A stretch of 14,616 nucleotides of DNA from DASRJX01 sp035649235 (GTDB lineage Bacteria > Acidobacteriota > Polarisedimenticolia > Gp22-AA2): assembly GCA_035649235.1 (NCBI GenBank), contig DASRJX010000192.1, positions 1 to 14,616 on the forward strand, read 5' to 3'. Below the pieces are notes generated by a model. That model ran no database searches, was not told where the DNA came from, and saw nothing but the letters and a program-made list of their open reading frames with translations. Made by a program: the position numbers and the translations under genes. Positions within the stretch are counted from its first letter, which is position 1. Each line of letters begins with the position of its first letter. Below are positions 1 to 6,360 of this stretch, in pieces.

Positions 1-972
1 GTCCTCCCGCGCCTGGCGCTCCTCTTCCCCGGCCAGGGCTCTCAGGTCGTCGGCATGGGCCGCTCGGTCTGCGCCCGGCACCCCGAGGCGAGGGCCGTCT
101 TCGCTCGGGCCGACCAGGCGCTCGGGTTCGCCCTCAGCGGCGTCTGCTTCGACGGGCCGGAGGAGACGCTGAAGCTGACCGCAACAACCCAGCCGGCGAT
201 CCTGACGACCAGCCTGGCCCTGCTCGCGGCGCTCCGCGCCGCGGCGCCCGATCTCATCCCCGCCCAGGTGGCCTGCGCCGCCGGGCACTCTCTCGGCGAG
301 TACTCCGCTCTCGTGGCCGCCGGCGCGCTCGACCTCGAGGACGCCGTCCGCACGGTGAGGCGTCGCGGCGAGTACATGCAGGAGGCGGTTCCGGCGGGCG
401 AGGGAGGCATGGCCGCCGTCCTGGGAGTCCCGCTGGAGGTCGTGGAGGCGCTCTGCAAGGAGGCCTCCCAGGGGGAGGTCCTGGCGCCCGCCAATCACAA
501 CGCTCCGGATCAGACGGTCGTGGCGGGAACGGCAGAGGCGGTGCGCCGGCTGGCGCAGATCGCCCGGGGCCGCGGGGCCCGCAAGGTCGTGGAACTGCCC
601 GTGAGCGCGCCCTTCCACTGTGCCCTGATGCGGCCAGCGCAGGAGCGCTTGGCCCGCGATCTGGCGGATCTCCCGCTGCGCGATGCGGTCTTTCCGGTGA
701 TCAACAACGTCAGCGCGCATCCGGAGACGTCGGCGGATCGCCACCGTCAGGCGCTGGTCGCCCAGGTGACCGCGCCCGTGCGCTGGGTTGAGACCGTGCG
801 ACGGCTCGAGGCGATGGGCGTGCAGGCGATCATCGAGGTGGGCCCCGGGAAGGTCCTGACCGGGCTCGCGAAGCGCATCCTCCCGGGACTGGCGCGGCAC
901 CACGTCGAGGACGCCGAGAGCCTGGACGCGACCGTGGCCGCCCTTGCAGGCGGCGTTCCGGTGCGGCCGTGA
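1..972 (+). CDS. fabD: Malonyl-CoA:ACP transacylase (5' partial)
   Basis: FabD moves the malonyl group from malonyl-CoA to the phosphopantetheine arm of acyl carrier protein, supplying the extender unit for type II fatty-acid synthesis in the cytoplasm. The frame is open from base 1 and already reads the family's N-terminal signature LLFPGQGSQ, so only a few codons lie upstream of the window; the ATG at 55 is inside the domain and is not the start. The nucleophile motif GHSLGEYS has its Ser codon at 289-291. The catalytic His, in the motif PVSAPFHCALM, is at 616-618. The Ser-His separation is 109 residues, the same as Ser92-His201 of E. coli FabD. The C-terminal EVGPGKVLTGL motif is present. 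The stop overlaps the fabG start by 4 bases, so the genes are probably translationally coupled. The family call is near certain; the start is unseen. Confidence 0.96.
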   Translation, partial: VLPRLALLFPGQGSQVVGMGRSVCARHPEARAVFARADQALGFALSGVCFDGPEETLKLTATTQPAILTTSLALLAALRAAAPDLIPAQVACAAGHSLGEYSALVAAGALDLEDAVRTVRRRGEYMQEAVPAGEGGMAAVLGVPLEVVEALCKEASQGEVLAPANHNAPDQTVVAGTAEAVRRLAQIARGRGARKVVELPVSAPFHCALMRPAQERLARDLADLPLRDAVFPVINNVSAHPETSADRHRQALVAQVTAPVRWVETVRRLEAMGVQAIIEVGPGKVLTGLAKRILPGLARHHVEDAESLDATVAALAGGVPVRP

Positions 973-1718
973 GCCTCCAGGATCTGAAAGGCCGCGTGAC
1001 GCTCATCACCGGCGCGTCGCGCGGCATCGGCCGGGCCACGGCCCTGACGCTCGCGGCGCGTGGATCGGACCTCGTCCTGGCCTCCCGCCAAGCTCAGGCT
1101 CTCGAAGAGGTGGCGGCGCTCTGCCGCGAGCACGGCGTGAGCGCGCACGCCGTGGCCATGGATCTCTCCGACGCCGCGTCGGTCAGGACGGGGATCGAGG
1201 CCGCTCAGGGTCTTTCGGGCCGTATCGATCACCTGGTCAACAACGCCGGAGTCGTGGGGGACGCGCTCCTGATGCGCATGAAGCGTGAGGAATGGGATCG
1301 GGTGCTGCTGACCAACCTGACGGGCGCGTTCGAGACGACCCGGGCCGTGCTCCCAGGGATGATCCGCGCGCGCTACGGCCGCATCGTCAACATCAGCTCG
1401 GTCGTCGCGCTCATGGGGAATCCGGGACAGGCGAATTACTGCGCCGCCAAGGCGGGCCTCGTCGGGCTGACCAAGGCGCTCGCCCGGGAGGTGGCCTCGC
1501 GCCAGATCACCGTGAACGCCATCGCTCCCGGGTTCATCGATACCGAGATGACCCGGGCCGTCGCCGAGCGCGCGCGGGAGGCCCTGATCGGCCAGATCCC
1601 GCTCGGGCGCCTGGGCGCTCCCGAGGACGTCGCCCAGGGTGTCGCTTTCCTGCTGGGCCCGGGCGCCGGCTATATCACGGGCGAGGTCCTGAACATCAGC
1701 GGCGGGCTTTACATGTAG
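969..1718 (+). CDS. fabG: 3-oxoacyl-[ACP] reductase
   Basis: FabG is the NADPH-dependent reductase that turns 3-oxoacyl-ACP into 3-hydroxyacyl-ACP, the first reduction of each elongation cycle. The 249-residue protein is a classical short-chain dehydrogenase. The nucleotide-binding TGASRGIG is at residues 14-21 and NNAG at 91-94. The catalytic triad is Ser144-Tyr157-Lys161, with the 13-residue Ser-Tyr spacing of E. coli FabG, and the PG segment after the active site is followed by the usual C-terminal GEVLNISGG. The GTG start at 969 overlaps the fabD stop (GTGA), and no Shine-Dalgarno is evident, which fits coupling to fabD translation. The position between fabD and acpP supports FabG rather than another short-chain dehydrogenase. 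The last codons overlap a probable promoter for acpP. Confidence 0.96.
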   Translation: MSLQDLKGRVTLITGASRGIGRATALTLAARGSDLVLASRQAQALEEVAALCREHGVSAHAVAMDLSDAASVRTGIEAAQGLSGRIDHLVNNAGVVGDALLMRMKREEWDRVLLTNLTGAFETTRAVLPGMIRARYGRIVNISSVVALMGNPGQANYCAAKAGLVGLTKALAREVASRQITVNAIAPGFIDTEMTRAVAERAREALIGQIPLGRLGAPEDVAQGVAFLLGPGAGYITGEVLNISGGLYM

Positions 1719-1736
1719 GTCAAGGCACCTGATAAT
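1708..1736 (+). promoter_or_regulatory. Probable internal promoter for acpP
   Basis: TTTACA (1708-1713), a 17-base spacer, then GATAAT (1731-1736); each hexamer matches 5 of 6 consensus sigma70 positions. It lies across the last codons and stop of fabG, with the transcription start expected near 1743, about 80 bases before the acpP ATG. A separate promoter would explain how carrier protein could be made in excess over the enzymes beside it. Prediction from sequence only. Confidence 0.6.
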
Positions 1737-1738
1737 CG

Positions 1739-1766
1739 GCCGGCCCGGGTAAACCCGCCCACCGGC
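1739..1766 (+). promoter_or_regulatory. Possible hairpin in the fabG-acpP gap
   Basis: An interrupted inverted repeat: outer arms GCCGG (1739-1743) and CCGGC (1762-1766), inner arms CGGG (1746-1749) and CCCG (1754-1757) around a TAAA loop. There is no T-tract, so it is not a classical terminator. It sits at or just after the predicted acpP transcription start and could be a 5' stabilising structure or an mRNA processing site. Short GC-rich repeats arise easily by chance here. Confidence 0.3.
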
Positions 1767-1823
1767 GAACACCAAGTGACGCGTCGGCCGCGGGGCTGCG
1801 GTCGGAGAGACGGAGGATCGAAG

Positions 1824-2060
1824 ATGGCGCAAAGCATCGAGGAGAAGGTCAAATCGATCATTGTCGAGCAGCTCGGGGTCGACCCCGAGGAGGTGACCTT
1901 GGAGGCCACGTTCGTCAACGACCTCGGCGCCGACTCGCTCGACACCGTCGAGCTCGTCATGGCGCTGGAAGAGGCCTTCAAGATCGAGATCAGCGACGAG
2001 GACGCCGAGAAGATCCACTCGGTCGGGGACGCGGTCCGCTACATCCAGAGTCACGCCTGA
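1824..2060 (+). CDS. acpP: Acyl carrier protein
   Basis: AcpP is the small acidic carrier that holds growing acyl chains as thioesters on a 4'-phosphopantetheine arm and docks with every Fab enzyme. At 78 residues it has the length of E. coli AcpP. The attachment serine is Ser38 in the motif LGADSLDTVEL, and the following recognition helix is rich in Glu and Asp, as needed to bind the basic patches of partner enzymes. An upstream in-frame ATG at 1776 would add 16 arginine- and glycine-rich residues foreign to the family. The ATG at 1824 is preferred because GGAGG lies at 1812-1816, seven bases before it. It is 15 bases upstream of fabF, the classic acpP-fabF pair. Confidence 0.97.
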   Translation: MAQSIEEKVKSIIVEQLGVDPEEVTLEATFVNDLGADSLDTVELVMALEEAFKIEISDEDAEKIHSVGDAVRYIQSHA

Positions 2061-2075
2061 GGGGCCGGAGCGGCG

Positions 2076-3317
2076 ATGCGGCGCAGGGTCGTCATCACGG
2101 GGCTCGGTCTGGTGTCGCCTCTGGGTCTGGGGGTGGAGGCGAACTGGAACGCCCTGACGCAGGGGCGCAGCGGGATCGGCCCGATCACCCGCTTCGACCC
2201 CTCGGCCTTTCCCAGCCGGATCGCCGGCGAGGTCCGCGGGTTCAACCCCGAGGACTGGGTCCCCAAAAAAGACGTCAAGAAGATGGATCTCTTCATCCAT
2301 TACGCCATGGCGGCGTCCGAGATGGCGCTCAAGGACGCGGCCTATGAGGTCAGCGCGGCCGAGGCGGAGCGGGTGGGGGTGTACATCGGATCCGGGATCG
2401 GGGGCCTGCCCTCGATCGAGCGCCAGCACTCGATGCTGCTGCACGAGGGGCCCCGCCGCATCTCGCCTTTCTTCATCATCGGCCTGATCGTCAACATGGC
2501 CTCCGGCCAGGTATCGATCCGGTACGGCGCCAAGGGACCGAACCAGGCCTCCTGCACGGCCTGCGCCACGGGGACCCACGCGATCGGCGACGCCTTCGAG
2601 ATCATCCGCCGCGACGACGCGGACGTCATGATCGCCGGCGGCGCGGAGGGCGTGATCACGCCGCTGTGCGTCGGCGGATTCAGCGCCATGCGCGCGCTGT
2701 CGACCCGCAACGACGACCCCCATAAGGCGTCCCGGCCCTTCGACGCCGATCGGGACGGATTCGTGATCGGCGAGGGGGCGGGGATCGTCATCCTGGAGGA
2801 GCTCGGCCACGCGGTGCGGCGCGGGGCGCGCATCTACGCCGAGCTGGCGGGATACGGCGTCTCGGGGGACGCCTGGCACGTGTCGGCGCCGTCGGAGGAC
2901 GGGGACGGCCCGATCCGCGTCATGCGGCTGGCCCTGCGCTCGGCGGGGATCGAGCCATCGGCGATCGACTACGTCAACGCCCACGGCACCTCGACGCCGC
3001 AGGGGGACGTCGTCGAGAGCCGGGCGCTAAGGGCGGTGTTCGGAGACGGAGCCGGCCGGGTCGCTGTGAGCAGCACCAAATCGATGACCGGGCACCTCCT
3101 GGGAGGCGCTGGCGGCCTGGAGACGGCAATCACCGCCCTCGCGGTGTTCCACGACTTGGCTCCGCCGACCATCAACTACGAGAAGCCCGATCCGGCGTGC
3201 GACCTCGATTACGTCCCGAACCGGGCCCGCGCCATGCCGATCCGCCACGCGCTCAACAACTCGTTCGGGTTCGGCGGGACGAACGCCTGCGTCGTGCTGC
3301 GGAAACACCAGGGATAG
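2076..3317 (+). CDS. fabF: 3-oxoacyl-[ACP] synthase II
   Basis: FabF condenses malonyl-ACP with an acyl-ACP, the elongating Claisen step of fatty-acid synthesis. It is 413 residues long, the same as E. coli FabF. The Cys-His-His triad falls at the same numbers: Cys163 in TACATG, His303 in NAHGTSTP and His340 in KSMTGHLLGGAGG. The thiolase-fold N-terminus (VVITGLGLVSPLG) and C-terminal NNSFGFGGTNA are intact. The ATG is 15 bases after acpP with GGAG at 2067-2070. It is the last gene of the fab cluster seen here and converges on the minus-strand GAPDH-like gene with only 23 bases between them. No T-rich terminator is visible in that gap, so the two transcripts may overlap. Confidence 0.97.
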   Translation: MRRRVVITGLGLVSPLGLGVEANWNALTQGRSGIGPITRFDPSAFPSRIAGEVRGFNPEDWVPKKDVKKMDLFIHYAMAASEMALKDAAYEVSAAEAERVGVYIGSGIGGLPSIERQHSMLLHEGPRRISPFFIIGLIVNMASGQVSIRYGAKGPNQASCTACATGTHAIGDAFEIIRRDDADVMIAGGAEGVITPLCVGGFSAMRALSTRNDDPHKASRPFDADRDGFVIGEGAGIVILEELGHAVRRGARIYAELAGYGVSGDAWHVSAPSEDGDGPIRVMRLALRSAGIEPSAIDYVNAHGTSTPQGDVVESRALRAVFGDGAGRVAVSSTKSMTGHLLGGAGGLETAITALAVFHDLAPPTINYEKPDPACDLDYVPNRARAMPIRHALNNSFGFGGTNACVVLRKHQG

Positions 3318-3340
3318 CGCCCTCGCGGGCCCGCCGCGCC

Positions 3341-4414
3341 TCAGACCTCGTCGAAGATCGAGTCCTTCAGGCAGGCCAGCTTCGGCTCGTACGTCTCCGG
3401 GTAGACGAGCCAGGTGGCGGCGGCGACGCTGCTGATGAGCGCGTTGCCGTCCTGCGGCGTGAAGCAGAAACCGACCACCTCGGTCCGGTCCCGGACCATC
3501 AGCGTCGGCACGATGAGCACGGCGTGGTTCAGGATGCGCCCGTAGTGTCCGTAATCGCGACCGAACGAGAAGACGCTGTTGGCGGACTGCTTGTAGCTGA
3601 GGGCCACCCGATCGTCGTTCTTGAACGACTCGAGCAGCGCCTCGACCGAGGTCGGCTTCCGCACCTTGATGTTGAAGTGGACGGCGTGCATGTACTGGCT
3701 GTTGACCTTGAGCGCCGAGGAGAAGAGGTCCAGGTCGTAGCCCAGCTGGTGGAACAGGTGCCAGGCGTCGCGCGCGTGGTGCGTTCCGAAGCGCTCTTCC
3801 TTGTGCCGGTTCACCTGGGGCGAGGGGCAGAAGGACGTGTCCTGGCTGATGTCGTTGGCCCTCCGGATGCAGACGAAGCGACCCTCGACGAAGTTCTCCG
3901 CGCCCCCGGGGCGCAGGCCCACCAGGTCGATCAGCACCGACAGGTTGTGGGTGTTGCAGGAGAGCACCTGGATGAACTGGTCCTGCCCGTGCTTCAGGGT
4001 CCGGTCGCTGATCCCCCGGACGTAGGGCTTTCCGAAGCCGAACTCGGAGCCCTGGGCGATGAACCCGAGCGTGTTGTGCGCGTACTTCTCGTAGAGCTCC
4101 TTCTTGTTCTGCAGCCCGACATCGGAGGGCGTGCAGTCGATGACGACGGTCGCCTGGCGGAGCGCCTCGTGATGCTCGTAGGCCGGCTCGATCCCGAGCT
4201 CCCGGAAGCCCCGACGCGCCGACTCGTCGCACGCCAGCCGCGCCCCGCGCTTCATGAGGTTGATGACCTTCGATCGATCGGTGAGGAGCGGCGTCCGCTT
4301 GTGGAACGTCACTTCGTCGAAGCCGAGCGTGTCCTTCTTGCTGGCGAACAGGCCGATCAACGGCTCTCCGATCGTTCCGGTGCCGACGATGTGCACGACC
4401 TTCTTCGCTGCCAT
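3341..4414 (-). CDS. Type II (archaeal-type) glyceraldehyde-3-phosphate dehydrogenase-like protein
   Basis: The 357-residue protein follows the layout of archaeal type II GAPDH, which oxidises glyceraldehyde-3-phosphate with NAD(P). I see a Rossmann loop GTGTIG at 11-16 and KR at 39-40, near where archaeal enzymes bind the cofactor ribose or 2'-phosphate. VIDCTPSDVGLQNKELY-like sequence covers 91-109. The catalytic-type SCNT motif has Cys153. Residues THHARDA at 211-217 align with the archaeal HHGPD histidine region. LKVNSQYMHAVHF at 235-247 aligns with the archaeal segment after it. It lacks the signatures of the common bacterial GapA type. The ATG at 4414 follows GGGGGT at 4421-4426, six bases upstream. 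The frame stays open further upstream, but that part is antisense to rapZ and not family-like. Enzyme activity is inferred; it could be a divergent family member with another substrate. Confidence 0.8.
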   Translation of the reverse strand: MAAKKVVHIVGTGTIGEPLIGLFASKKDTLGFDEVTFHKRTPLLTDRSKVINLMKRGARLACDESARRGFRELGIEPAYEHHEALRQATVVIDCTPSDVGLQNKKELYEKYAHNTLGFIAQGSEFGFGKPYVRGISDRTLKHGQDQFIQVLSCNTHNLSVLIDLVGLRPGGAENFVEGRFVCIRRANDISQDTSFCPSPQVNRHKEERFGTHHARDAWHLFHQLGYDLDLFSSALKVNSQYMHAVHFNIKVRKPTSVEALLESFKNDDRVALSYKQSANSVFSFGRDYGHYGRILNHAVLIVPTLMVRDRTEVVGFCFTPQDGNALISSVAAATWLVYPETYEPKLACLKDSIFDEV

Positions 4415-4430
4415 GTCCGTACCCCCGTGT

Positions 4431-4444
4431 TCCCGTATTCGGGA
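4431..4444 (-). promoter_or_regulatory. Small hairpin in the leader of the GAPDH-like gene
   Basis: TCCCG (4431-4435), a four-base loop, and CGGGA (4440-4444) form a perfect 5-bp stem. It lies between the predicted transcription start (near 4451) and the ribosome binding site of the minus-strand gene, so it could protect the 5' end or affect initiation. It is short and unproven. Confidence 0.3.
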
Positions 4445-4457
4445 CGAGCCTCCGGGG

Positions 4458-4486
4458 AAGATACCATTGCCGATGGGGCCGGTCAA
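4458..4486 (-). promoter_or_regulatory. Promoter of the GAPDH-like gene
   Basis: Read on the minus strand: TTGACC (4486-4481), a 17-base spacer, TATCTT (4463-4458), with TGG directly before the -10 giving an extended -10 element. The start is expected near 4451, leaving a leader of about 37 bases before the ATG at 4414. It lies about 60 bases from the oppositely directed rapZ promoter. Confidence 0.7.
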
Positions 4487-4544
4487 TGAGCGTCCGGCGA
4501 CCTTGCGAGGCGGCGTTCCGGCGTCGCCCGGGCCGCGCTCTTTC

Positions 4545-4573
4545 TTGACAGCCCCTCGGCGACTTCCTAGAAT
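4545..4573 (+). promoter_or_regulatory. Promoter of rapZ
   Basis: A perfect -35 TTGACA (4545-4550), the ideal 17-base spacer, and TAGAAT (4568-4573), 5 of 6 to the -10 consensus. This is the strongest sigma70-type promoter in the window. Transcription should start around 4580, only about 15 bases before the GTG assigned to rapZ. Confidence 0.82.
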
Positions 4574-4580
4574 CCGGCGC

Positions 4581-4598
4581 GTGAGAGCCGCTTCGTGA
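4581..4598 (+). other. Possible five-codon leader ORF before rapZ
   Basis: GTG at 4581 opens the frame M-R-A-A-S and stops with TGA at 4596-4598, overlapping the rapZ GTG at 4595 in a GTGA junction. The GTG sits within a base or two of the predicted transcription start, so it could be read as a leaderless mini-gene coupled to rapZ. Equally it may be chance; the peptide is too short to judge by composition. Confidence 0.25.
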
Positions 4599-5491
4599 CG
4601 ACCTCCCAGACCGCCGTCGCGGAGGGCGACCGCGAGCTGGTGGTCATCAGCGGCCCCTCGGGGTCCGGCAAGACCCTGGCGCTGCGCACCTTCGAGGACG
4701 GCGGTTATTTCTGCGTCGACAACCTGCCGGTCACACTCATCCCGGTCTTCGCGGATCTGTGCGCGGGCTCGCGCCAGGACATCAAGCGGGCGGCCCTGGT
4801 GGTCGACGTGCGCGAGGGCACCCTCCTGCGGGACTTCCCGGAGATCTACCGCCGGCTCAAGGCGGAGCCCGGCCGGCGCCTCCGCCTGATCTTCTTCGAG
4901 TGCGACGACGAGACGTTGATGCGGCGTTTCTCGGAAACCCGCCGGCCGCACCCGCTCGCGCCCGGGGGGAACCTCGAGGAGGGGATCCGACGCGAGCGCC
5001 TGATGCTGGCGCCGCTGCGCGATCTCGCGGATCTGATCCTCGACAGCAGCGGCTTCACCGTGCACGAGATGCGGCGCTACCTCCTCGAGCACGTCGCGCC
5101 CCAGGCGGGCGCGCAGGCGATGACCATCACCCTGCTCTCGTTCGGCTACAAGCACGGCGTGCCGCCGGAGTCCGACCTGCTGTTCGACGCGCGGTTCCTG
5201 CCGAATCCCTTCTTCGTCGAGGGCCTGCGGGCCCTCACCGGCCGCGATCCCGAGGTGGTCACCTACCTGGAGGCGGCCCCCGAGTATGCGGGCTTCCGGC
5301 GGCGGCTCCTGGACCTCCTCCTGTTCCTGATCCCGCAGTACATCCGGGAGGGCAAGAGCTACCTGACGGTCTCGATCGGCTGCACCGGCGGCCGCCACCG
5401 CTCGGTGGCGCTCGGCGAGGCCATCGCCCTCGATCTCCGGGCGCAGGGGTACACGGTCTCCGCCGCGCACCGCGATCTGGAGAAGGAATGA
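4595..5491 (+). CDS. rapZ: RapZ/YvcJ-family nucleotide-binding protein (RNase adapter)
   Basis: In E. coli RapZ binds glucosamine-6-phosphate and delivers the small RNA GlmZ to RNase E, controlling GlmS and cell-envelope precursor supply; outside enterobacteria the role is less clear. The 298-residue protein has the P-loop GPSGSGKT at 20-27 and the family's VDNLP at 41-45. The C-terminal domain carries the highly conserved IGCTGGRHRSV at 261-271. The GTG at 4595 gives an N-terminus about 14 residues longer than usual. A GTG at 4640, with GGAGG at 4621-4625 upstream, would give 283 residues, closer to the E. coli length of 284, so the start is unsettled. The stop overlaps the next gene (ATGA). 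No PTS or HPr kinase genes, frequent neighbours elsewhere, are seen beside it. Confidence 0.93.
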   Translation: MTTSQTAVAEGDRELVVISGPSGSGKTLALRTFEDGGYFCVDNLPVTLIPVFADLCAGSRQDIKRAALVVDVREGTLLRDFPEIYRRLKAEPGRRLRLIFFECDDETLMRRFSETRRPHPLAPGGNLEEGIRRERLMLAPLRDLADLILDSSGFTVHEMRRYLLEHVAPQAGAQAMTITLLSFGYKHGVPPESDLLFDARFLPNPFFVEGLRALTGRDPEVVTYLEAAPEYAGFRRRLLDLLLFLIPQYIREGKSYLTVSIGCTGGRHRSVALGEAIALDLRAQGYTVSAAHRDLEKE

Positions 5492-5853
5492 GGGTCCGGG
5501 CGCTCCGCGGGAGGATCCGCAGGGTCGGCAAGCCCTGGGGCGAGGAGATCATTTTCGCCCACACCGCCCGTTACGCGGGCAAGATCCTCAACATCCGCGC
5601 CGGCGAATCGCTCAGCCTCCAGTACCACGTGCGGAAGGACGAGGCCCTGTATCTCTACTCCGGGCGGCTGCGGGCGCAGGTCGGCCGGGGGGATCGTCTT
5701 CGCGTGCGGATCCTGAACCCCGGCGCGGCGCTCCATTTCCCCCCCGGCACCCGGCACCGCCTCGAGGCGCTAACCGACGTCGTGCTGTTCGAGGTCAGCA
5801 CTCCGGAGCTGGGCGACGTCGTGCGGCTCGCGGACCGCTATGGCCGCGTCTGA
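5488..5853 (+). CDS. ManC/PMI-type single-domain cupin protein
   Basis: A 121-residue stand-alone cupin resembling the C-terminal sugar-phosphate isomerase domain of mannose-1-phosphate guanylyltransferase and type II phosphomannose isomerase. KPWGEE at 15-20 is the usual opening of that domain. SLQYH (His47) with Glu52 forms cupin motif 1, PPGTRH (His90) is motif 2, and the end LGDVVRLADRYGR is typical of the family. These residues probably bind one divalent metal; motif 1 has one His where many cupins have two. The ATG overlaps the rapZ stop (ATGA), so it should be co-translated with RapZ. A role in hexose or amino-sugar phosphate metabolism or sensing fits the partner, but the substrate is unknown. 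There is no nucleotidyltransferase domain. Confidence 0.8.
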   Translation: MRVRALRGRIRRVGKPWGEEIIFAHTARYAGKILNIRAGESLSLQYHVRKDEALYLYSGRLRAQVGRGDRLRVRILNPGAALHFPPGTRHRLEALTDVVLFEVSTPELGDVVRLADRYGRV

Positions 5854-5859
5854 TGCGGC

Positions 5860-5889
5860 TTGACACCCCCGGAGGGGCTCTTCTAGCAT
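5860..5889 (+). promoter_or_regulatory. Promoter of the MerR-family gene
   Basis: A perfect -35 TTGACA (5860-5865), an 18-base spacer, and TAGCAT (5884-5889; 4 of 6). The start is expected near 5896, giving a leader of about 50 bases to the ATG at 5946. It begins seven bases after the cupin stop, so the regulator need not depend on the rapZ transcript. Confidence 0.6.
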
Positions 5890-5945
5890 GACACGGTCCC
5901 GTGCGTCGTAAGACGGGCCGGGCGCGACGTTCACAGGAGCGGTCG

Positions 5946-6350
5946 ATGCCGGACGAGATCCCCCGCAAGCTCTTCTACAGGCTCAACGAGGTCTGCCAGA
6001 TCACCGATACGCAGCCCTACGTCCTGAGATTCTGGGAGTCGGAGTTCTCCCAGCTCGCAGCGCAGCGCAGTCGCACCGGACAGCGCCTCTACCGCCGCAA
6101 GGACATCGATCTCGTCCTCGCCATCAAGAGACTGCTGCACGAGGAAGGGTGCTCTATCGCCAGCGCACGCGAGCAGCTGGGGATGCCCGATCAGCCGGGG
6201 ACGATGGAGTCGTTGTTCGAACCGCCCCGCAGCGCCTCGCCGCCGCCCGACCGCGCCGCCCGCACGGTCGTCCGGGAGCTGGAGGAGATCCTGCGTCTGA
6301 TGGAGTCCACCGACCGCCGCCTGGGCGGGCGGCGCGACGGCCACCACTGA
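5946..6350 (+). CDS. MerR-family transcriptional regulator
   Basis: A 134-residue DNA-binding protein with one N-terminal MerR winged helix-turn-helix at about 8-80. Recognisable parts are LFYRLNEVCQIT (helix-turn-helix start), PYVLRFWESEF (recognition helix) and GQRLYRRKDIDLVLAIKRLLHEEG (wing and second helix). The C-terminus is short, with a final helix near 105-125 and no conserved cysteine cluster, so no metal or redox sensing is suggested. It closely resembles, from memory, the MerR proteins found next to ihfA in Deltaproteobacteria and related phyla, whose targets are unknown. ATG 5946 follows AGGAG (5935-5939) by six bases. An in-frame GTG at 5901 would add basic residues not typical of the family. 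It converges on kbl with a 10-base gap. Confidence 0.9.
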   Translation: MPDEIPRKLFYRLNEVCQITDTQPYVLRFWESEFSQLAAQRSRTGQRLYRRKDIDLVLAIKRLLHEEGCSIASAREQLGMPDQPGTMESLFEPPRSASPPPDRAARTVVRELEEILRLMESTDRRLGGRRDGHH

Positions 6351-6360
6351 GGCGGTCGCC

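Noticed and set aside
747..2984. A 745-codon open frame on the minus strand across fabD, fabG, acpP and fabF
   Set aside because: It is antisense to four certain fab genes, is rich in Arg, Asp and Pro as expected from reverse frames of GC-rich genes, and has no domain signature.
3318..3340. A GCCC/GGGC mini-hairpin in the gap between fabF and the GAPDH-like gene as a terminator
   Set aside because: A four-bp stem with no T-tract on either strand; not enough for a terminator in this base composition.
3197..4489. A 430-codon plus-strand open frame starting in fabF and crossing the GAPDH-like gene
   Set aside because: It begins in the wrong frame of fabF and runs antisense to a gene with a clear family pattern.
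4415..5470. Open-frame extension that would lengthen the GAPDH-like protein to 709 residues
   Set aside because: The added part is antisense to rapZ and not family-like. A promoter (4458-4486) and a ribosome site lie inside it just ahead of the ATG at 4414, where the Rossmann N-terminus begins.
6351..6360. The palindrome GGCGGTCGCC between the MerR gene and kbl as a bidirectional terminator
   Set aside because: Only 4-bp arms around two bases and no T-tract; too small to fold into a useful hairpin.
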